From: Gonium pectorale
Lineage: Eukaryota > Chlorophyta > Chlorophyceae > Chlamydomonadales > Volvocaceae
DNA: 64,000 nt
NCBI GenBank assembly: GCA_001584585.1
Contig: LSYV01000012.1
Span: 375,858 to 439,857, forward strand
Reading direction: 5' to 3'
The number at the start of each line of letters is the position of its first letter. Within the stretch, counting starts at the first letter, position 1. A program made the translations under genes and the position numbers. The notes beneath the pieces were generated by a model. The model saw nothing but the letters and a program-made list of their open reading frames with translations, did no database searches and was not told where the DNA came from. Positions 58,956 to 64,000 of the stretch are shown here, one piece after another.

Positions 58956-61947
58956 ATGACGCTGACGATGCTAAACGTGGGACGGCTTGCTCCTGGGGCT
59001 AAGCGTCAGCACGGCCATGGAACGCCCAAGGCCATCAGCGACTTGACTAGCCCCAGGACGCTTCTACGCCGCGCTACTGGCTTCGCCCCGGTGGTTGCAG
59101 TGTGCGCTGCACTCCTCAGCGCCTGCGTCGCGCTGCTTGGCTGCGGGCTGCTTGGATTTCTCTTTTACACAAGGTAAGCGTGCCAACCGAGGCGTTACGT
59201 ATTGTCGAGGTAACGGCAGCGGACTTGCCATCAACGGTCAGAAGGTTTGCGGCTTCCCACCTGAAGCCCGCGTCAGCCCCTCGCTCACCAGCCCCTCAAA
59301 AGCTGTCTGCTGCGTACCCTCCCCGGCCTCGCAGCTACAAGGCGCCGGCCGCCAGCCACTATGTGCGGCCCCTGCACTTTGACTACTCGGGCTACGTCGC
59401 CGTGGCACACGCCCCCCTGGTGACTGAGCGTCCGACGCGGACCCGCGGCCGACCCGTTGCACCGACAGCGGCGCAGCCAATATCGCGATTTCTGCCATCG
59501 GGCACAAAGGTGCGGTGATGTCCATTGCACACAGGGAACTGGTAGACAGCGTGGGAGCTAGCGTGTGGTGTCTGACCGACTCCTGCGCCAGCGTGCAATG
59601 CAGCGGACGGAGAGCAACGGGTTCTGCACGTATGGACCTTAGCAACATGCCTCCTATCCGCACATGCAGGATCTAACGCATTTCAACACTTTCAACATCC
59701 TCCTCCCGCCGACCCAAATGCGCTCTGCAGGTTGCCGTGTACGTTCGACTGCGCATCCCATCCGACCACACGGACCTCTTCCAGGTGGGTATATGCTGCG
59801 GTCACCTGAAAAAGACATGCCAGGAGCAGTGGCGTGTCTTGTATGGACTCTCCCATTGAACGCCGCCAGGCTTCTACATAGGCACTGTGCTAATGGTGTT
59901 AGATCCATGTGGGTCGCCTTTGCTTCTCTTTCCTCATGTGGGTCGCTTGTTTGCACATGCAGCGTGGTCACGTTTCTGCGGTGATACGCCCCAATGCCGG
60001 CGAATGTACTGCCATAGCTTGGGTCTCCCTTGCCTGACTGCACCGTTTACCCTCCGCGGCCACACCCATGATGACAGATCGTGGGTGAGCTGCTGAGCAA
60101 CGCGACCCACGTCACGGCGCGCTCCGTCCGGACCCACATCATCACGCCCCAGCCGCCCATGTACCGCTTTGCCAGGTGGGTGCACCGTGTCACAATTAAG
60201 CCGCGCGCACGATAGGATATATATGATATGAATGTATGCTGGTAGGATTACGTTGTGTCTCTCGGCTACCGTCTCTGTATGCAAGGAAAAAACAGGGGCG
60301 CCACATAGCCAACACTGCGCTCAGGTACTCAGCGCGAATCCCTGCCTACCTCGACGGCAGCTTTCGATCCTAGCATAGCGAAAGCGCTGTGTCGGCAGCG
60401 CTCTGGCTCTGTTCCCAAGCTGTTTGGACCGAGCACCCCCTCCGTCCCCGCTAGAAAGCCCTTTCGCCCACTTGGAGTTGGTTGCTTGTTCCCGAAATCT
60501 CGTCTGCAATTTAAATCTCCACTCTCCCCTTGTCCTCGCACCGCAACATATCAGGTACTGCTTGCTGCTCCCCTTCCATATCGTGGGCTGGGGGCACGGT
60601 GACTGGGTCACGGTTGACCTGCCGCTGTTCGACTCGTTCGAGGATGGCGAGGACACTCCCGTATCCACCTTCCGCGCACGCCTGTCGAGCCGCAATGCCT
60701 CCCGTGGGGGCCTGCCGCCGCCACCAGTCTATCAGGCCGAGGTGCACGTGCGGCTCAAGCTTGGTACGTTGCGAGCAGGGAGCTCGGGCCTGACGCACGG
60801 GTGGTAGACAGCAGCATGTTTAGCAGGGAGCAAGCGGTCCGTAACCGTGGCCAGCGCACATGGTAGACTGGGGACGTACCCACTGTATCTGTGGGGCCGC
60901 AGACCGGCACCCCAACTCATGCATGCTGCGTACTGATGCCCTGTCCGTTTGGTCGCCAAAATTCATGCAGGCATTCTCCAGACTGTGCTTTCTTGGGTGC
61001 GCCCCGGACCTTTGGGCTTCTGGGTCGTGGCAGCGGTGGGACTCGTGGCCGTCGGAGGCGGCACGTTCGGTGCCCTTGGGCTGCTGCTCCTAGCGTACAT
61101 CCTGCGCCGCTGGGTCGCCTCCAGGGCCGACGAGGACTTTGATGCCAAGGCGCCTGCCGCTGGTGGCGGCGGCGGCGCTATCGTGCTGCCCCCGACAGCG
61201 CGACGAAAGAAGCAGCCCTTTGGCGACATGGATGAGGCAGTGCTGTACAGCTTGAGCCACGCACAGGTTTACAGGGCTGAGCGCACTGCCGCCAGCGGCG
61301 GCGGCAGCTTTGGCACCCATGGCGACGCCGCCGAGTACGAGTTTGACTTCGACGACGATGGCGACGCATCGTACGGGCAACGCACGGCCAGCGCGTTCTC
61401 CAAGGCGGCGGCCTTCCCGCCTCCGCAGGCGGAGGCGGAGGTCGCGCACGGCGAGGAGAATCCCTGGGCCGGCAGCAGCAGCGGCGGCGACAGCGCGGGC
61501 GTGCCGTCGCCGGACGCCAAGGCTGCCGCGGGCAACGGCCGCAACGAGGGTGCTGGTGTCTCGCGCCACACCAGCGGCGCCGCCCCCGCTGCCGATGCGG
61601 TGACGAGGGCCGCGTCCAGTAGCCCTTGGTCACCAGCTTTGAAGATCGAGACGGCCGGTAGCAGCGCTCTCAGTGCCGCCGGGAACGGTGGCAACGGCGG
61701 CGTCACCGTCAACGGTGACGCGGCGGACAATCAGGAAGAGACCGGCGACGCCGAGGAGGCTGATGGAGGGGGCGGGCACAGCGACGAAGGCGGCGACGAG
61801 GAGGAGACGGAGCAGAGTCGGTCGACTCCCGCCAAGGCGGCTGTGGCGATCGAGGCGCAGCGCGGTGACCTGGAGCCCCAGGCCGACAACGAGATCACCA
61901 GCGGCGGGGCGGTCCGGAAGCGGTCGGGGTTTTCGTGGAAGGCCTGA
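58956..61947 (+). CDS. SEIPIN: Seipin (lipid-droplet assembly protein), about 607 aa
   Basis: Six exons: 58956-59173, 59242-59509, 59731-59784, 60078-60175, 60555-60763 and 60971-61947; 1824 nt. Topology fits seipin: TM1 about residues 43-70 (VVAVCAALLSACVALLGCGL), a lumenal domain, then TM2 about 297-329 (WVVAAVGLVAVGGGTFGALG). Lumenal family features are YVRPLHFDYSGY, VAVYVRLRIPSDHTDLFQ, GELLSNATHVTARSVRTHI, LLLPFHIVGWGHGDW and YQAEVHVRLKL. In the ER membrane seipin oligomers define lipid-droplet formation sites. The cytosolic tail, about 270 residues, is far longer than in animals: Gly/Ala/Ser-rich, then acidic (DEGGDEEETEQSR) and basic at the very end. The acceptor at 59242 could instead be 59245, which removes one Arg. 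Confidence 0.85.
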
Positions 61948-62781
61948 TCTTTGAGAGAGGCCCGGGAAGCCAATGTGAGGTCGGGGCCGGCAGCGACTGC
62001 ATAGCCAGTTTTTGAGCAGAACCACGAAGTAGTATAAGGAGTGTATAGTTAGAACTCGGCGTGTCGCCGTCGGTAGCTCCCGCAACAAACTTGAAACATG
62101 GAACGGCCACCGTGCGCAAGTCAGAGCACCATGCGCCTGCAGTGCAACACCAAGATGCGCACAAGGCGCAACTAGTATCAAAATATCATTTTTCCAGTGA
62201 GAGATCTTTGCAAACGTTTCCGTGTTTTCCCTCGCTTTTGGTATGCGTATAGGTCTGTTTTGGGGATGGCACATTGCCAACCTACAGTGTGTTGTTTGGC
62301 TCGCCACGTGTTTGATGCCTGTAACGTTATCGGGAGGGGTCTGGCTTCTTGTGTGCAGAGCCGCTTCCCTTGGGGTTTTGGTCTTTCCTTCTGTAGGCGG
62401 GAGGGTCGAGTGTAATGTCTAACGTGCAGTTTTGGTGTCACTTGGCCTTACTGATCGGAGATGCGTGTTTTTTTTGTGTATGGCAGGGAGGCGGTCTCGT
62501 CGTGTGAACGTTGGGTCGATTATGAAGAGTGACATGGATTGGCCAATAGCCGATGACTTTAAGCAGTCTGCGTAACCGCCAGGCCCGCGGCCGAATTCTG
62601 CAACCGACTTCGGTTTGCCAACTTCTTGCTCTTTTCTGTAATGCTCCTCGAAGGCGCTCGTCGAAAAGACTGTAGCTAAGCTCATCAACCAGCGATCCAA
62701 GGCCAATAACGCAACAGCTGCCCTTAGACGTGGCTTGACCCTGGGCAACCTGACGTAGGCGCGAAGTACAATCCGACTGGA
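61948..62781. other. Intergenic between seipin and the right-edge gene
   Basis: The seipin 3'UTR ends near the TGTAA at 62411-62415. The following 370 bases, T-rich in part, presumably contain the promoter of the next gene. No other coding sequence seen. Confidence 0.5.
62411..62415 (+). terminator. Poly(A) signal of seipin
   Basis: TGTAA about 465 bases after the stop codon, the only strong candidate in the gap. Confidence 0.55.
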
Positions 62782-63600
62782 ATGTTTAGCGGTTTATGTA
62801 GAGGAAGAAAAGGAGACGTGAGCAGCCCCGCTCCAGGCTCACGTCAGACGACCCCCAGCGAGGCGACGGAGCGAGCAGCGCCTTCGATTCAGGCTAGCAC
62901 GATGACGCCGGACGAAGCGGCCGAGCTGTTCGACCTGCGGAGGGGCGCGGCAATTCCCCAGGGCGCGTGCATGTACATACAGTCCGGAGACACCAGCGAC
63001 TTTGACGGTGGGGACTGAAGTGGGACGTGGTCACCGCGCTTCTGTACCGAGGGCCCCGCATTCTTGACTCAGTGTAATTCATAGGGTACCTCATCGCTGC
63101 GGCGGGGTCGGTTCTTGAGGCGCAAACTCCTCAGTTCGACTATGTCATCGCGGTGAGGAGGTTGTCCCTGGTCAGGGTCAACGAGGATGGGGGCTAGGGT
63201 GCTCCAACTTGCCCCGGGTTGGTGACGGACACATACGAGTGGCACGCTCGTGCTTCGCCCTTTTAGTTAACACGGCAACCTGGCAGGGCCTGTTCGGCGT
63301 CTCGCATGTGCACAATTCTCATCTTTGAACCCTACTTTCGCACCCAAGCGAGGCACCTTCTCTTCTTAGCACCCTGGCCGCACGAGTCCGCCAGCTGATG
63401 CCCGTCCCGGGCTCCGATGCTACGCGTATGAACCGGCATCTGGGCATTCCCCCTTCACCTCCCTAGGTCCCGGAGCGGCGCGCCTGGCGGGATAAGGACG
63501 AGCCTGACACCATGAAGCACGATGCGGGCTTCTCGGAGGAGGTGCTGGCCACGGCGGGCACCCTGCTGCGGCACCTCTGCCCGAAGGCCATCCTCGTCAA
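62782..63600 (+). CDS. Unrecognised gene, first three exons; continues past right edge
   Basis: Exons 62782-63007, 63085-63152 and 63467-63600 join with perfect phase (1, 0, then 2 left over) and GT-AG borders. The N-terminus (MFSGLCRGRKGDVSSPAPGS) is polar and disordered. A folded part then starts at MTPDEAAELFDLRRG and continues through CMYIQSGDTSDFDGGYLIAA, TPQFDYVIAVPERR and FSEEVLATAGTLLRHLCPKA. The alternating acidic loop (SGDTSDFDGGY) before a hydrophobic strand followed by FDYVIAV looks like a Rossmann-type or hydrolase fold, possibly nucleoside-hydrolase-like, but this is a guess. The sequence from 63601 to the end looks intronic. I do not recognise the family. Confidence 0.6.
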
Positions 63601-64000
63601 GTGAGGCGGGCCGGGCAAGAAGGGCCGTTGCCTCGCTGGCGGGGGTTGCCGTTGCTGCGGTGGCAGTGCGCGACGGCCGAATGGGTTTCTTTACGGGCTG
63701 GCCAGGGCGGCGGCGTAGCGGGGAAAGGGCGGGCAGCTGGCGGCGACGGCGTAGCCCCGGTGCTGGACCGGGCTTGGGGCAAGCTGCAACGGGGCGTGTG
63801 GGTGCCCCCGGGGCGTGTGGGTGCGAGTACGGGCTATGCTGCGGCTGAGTCCTGCTTGCAGGCTGGAGTTGGAGGTTAGGGTGAGGGCTAGGTATGGAGC
63901 AGCTGGAGGAAGGCAAACGCGTGGGGCACGGGGCCTGAGCCCCATGTTGCGGCCATGTGCCGATGTGGACGCCCAACGGGGATGGGGAGGAGGTTGCCAA
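63601..64000. other. Probable intron of the right-edge gene
   Basis: Begins GTGAGG after the exon ending at 63600 and is G-rich with a short GGGGCGTGTGGGTGC duplication near 63793-63823. No downstream acceptor with coding-like sequence is evident before the edge. Confidence 0.4.

Overview
This is a gene-dense, GC-rich nuclear segment of a green alga, most likely a volvocine chlorophyte (Chlamydomonas, Gonium or Volvox type). The evidence is a full intraflagellar-transport gene, many short GC-rich introns, TGTAA poly(A) signals, Ala/Gly-rich low-complexity linkers and abundant GT-, GGGT- and minisatellite-type intron repeats. I cannot name the species. All gene models below were built by hand from splice sites and reading-phase continuity. 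Wherever a full exon set is given, the phases close exactly.

Layout: 1-6074 (+), the C-terminal part of a TCF25/NULP1 (yeast Rqc1) gene that runs off the left edge. 6824-30152, a cluster of four paralogous class A FAD-dependent monooxygenases in the order A(+), B(-), C(+), D(+). All four have ten exons with the same intron positions and phases. 32015-34273 (-), a plastid-type histidinol-phosphatase (HISN7/IMPL2, inositol-monophosphatase fold). 35389-41795 (-), IFT81, a complete 682-codon model. 43258-46808 (-), a peroxisomal 3-ketoacyl-CoA thiolase with a PTS2 signal. 49427-53426 (+), a C2-domain protein with a long Pro/Gly/Tyr-rich tail. 54227-55506 (-) and 55831-57248 (+), a head-to-head pair of paralogous small four-helix membrane proteins of unknown function. 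58956-61947 (+), seipin, the lipid-droplet assembly protein. 62782-63600 (+), the first three exons of an unrecognised gene that runs off the right edge.

The accessory-looking part is 6.8-31 kb. The monooxygenase array contains an inverted member, patchwork sharing of intron sequence between copies, minisatellites, an assembly gap (N run at 28979-28998), a GC-AG intron and dispersed repeat families. The other half is ordinary housekeeping and ciliary gene space. It does hold a roughly 460-bp foldback element inside an IFT81 intron and several dispersed repeats upstream of the C2 gene.

Functionally the window touches ribosome-associated quality control (TCF25), flavin oxygenation of unknown substrates (A-D), histidine synthesis, cilium assembly, peroxisomal beta-oxidation and lipid-droplet biogenesis. 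Thiolase and seipin both concern storage lipid, but nothing in the sequence shows co-regulation. The most interesting unexplained items are the diversification pattern of the monooxygenase array, the divergent four-helix membrane protein pair and the intronic foldback.
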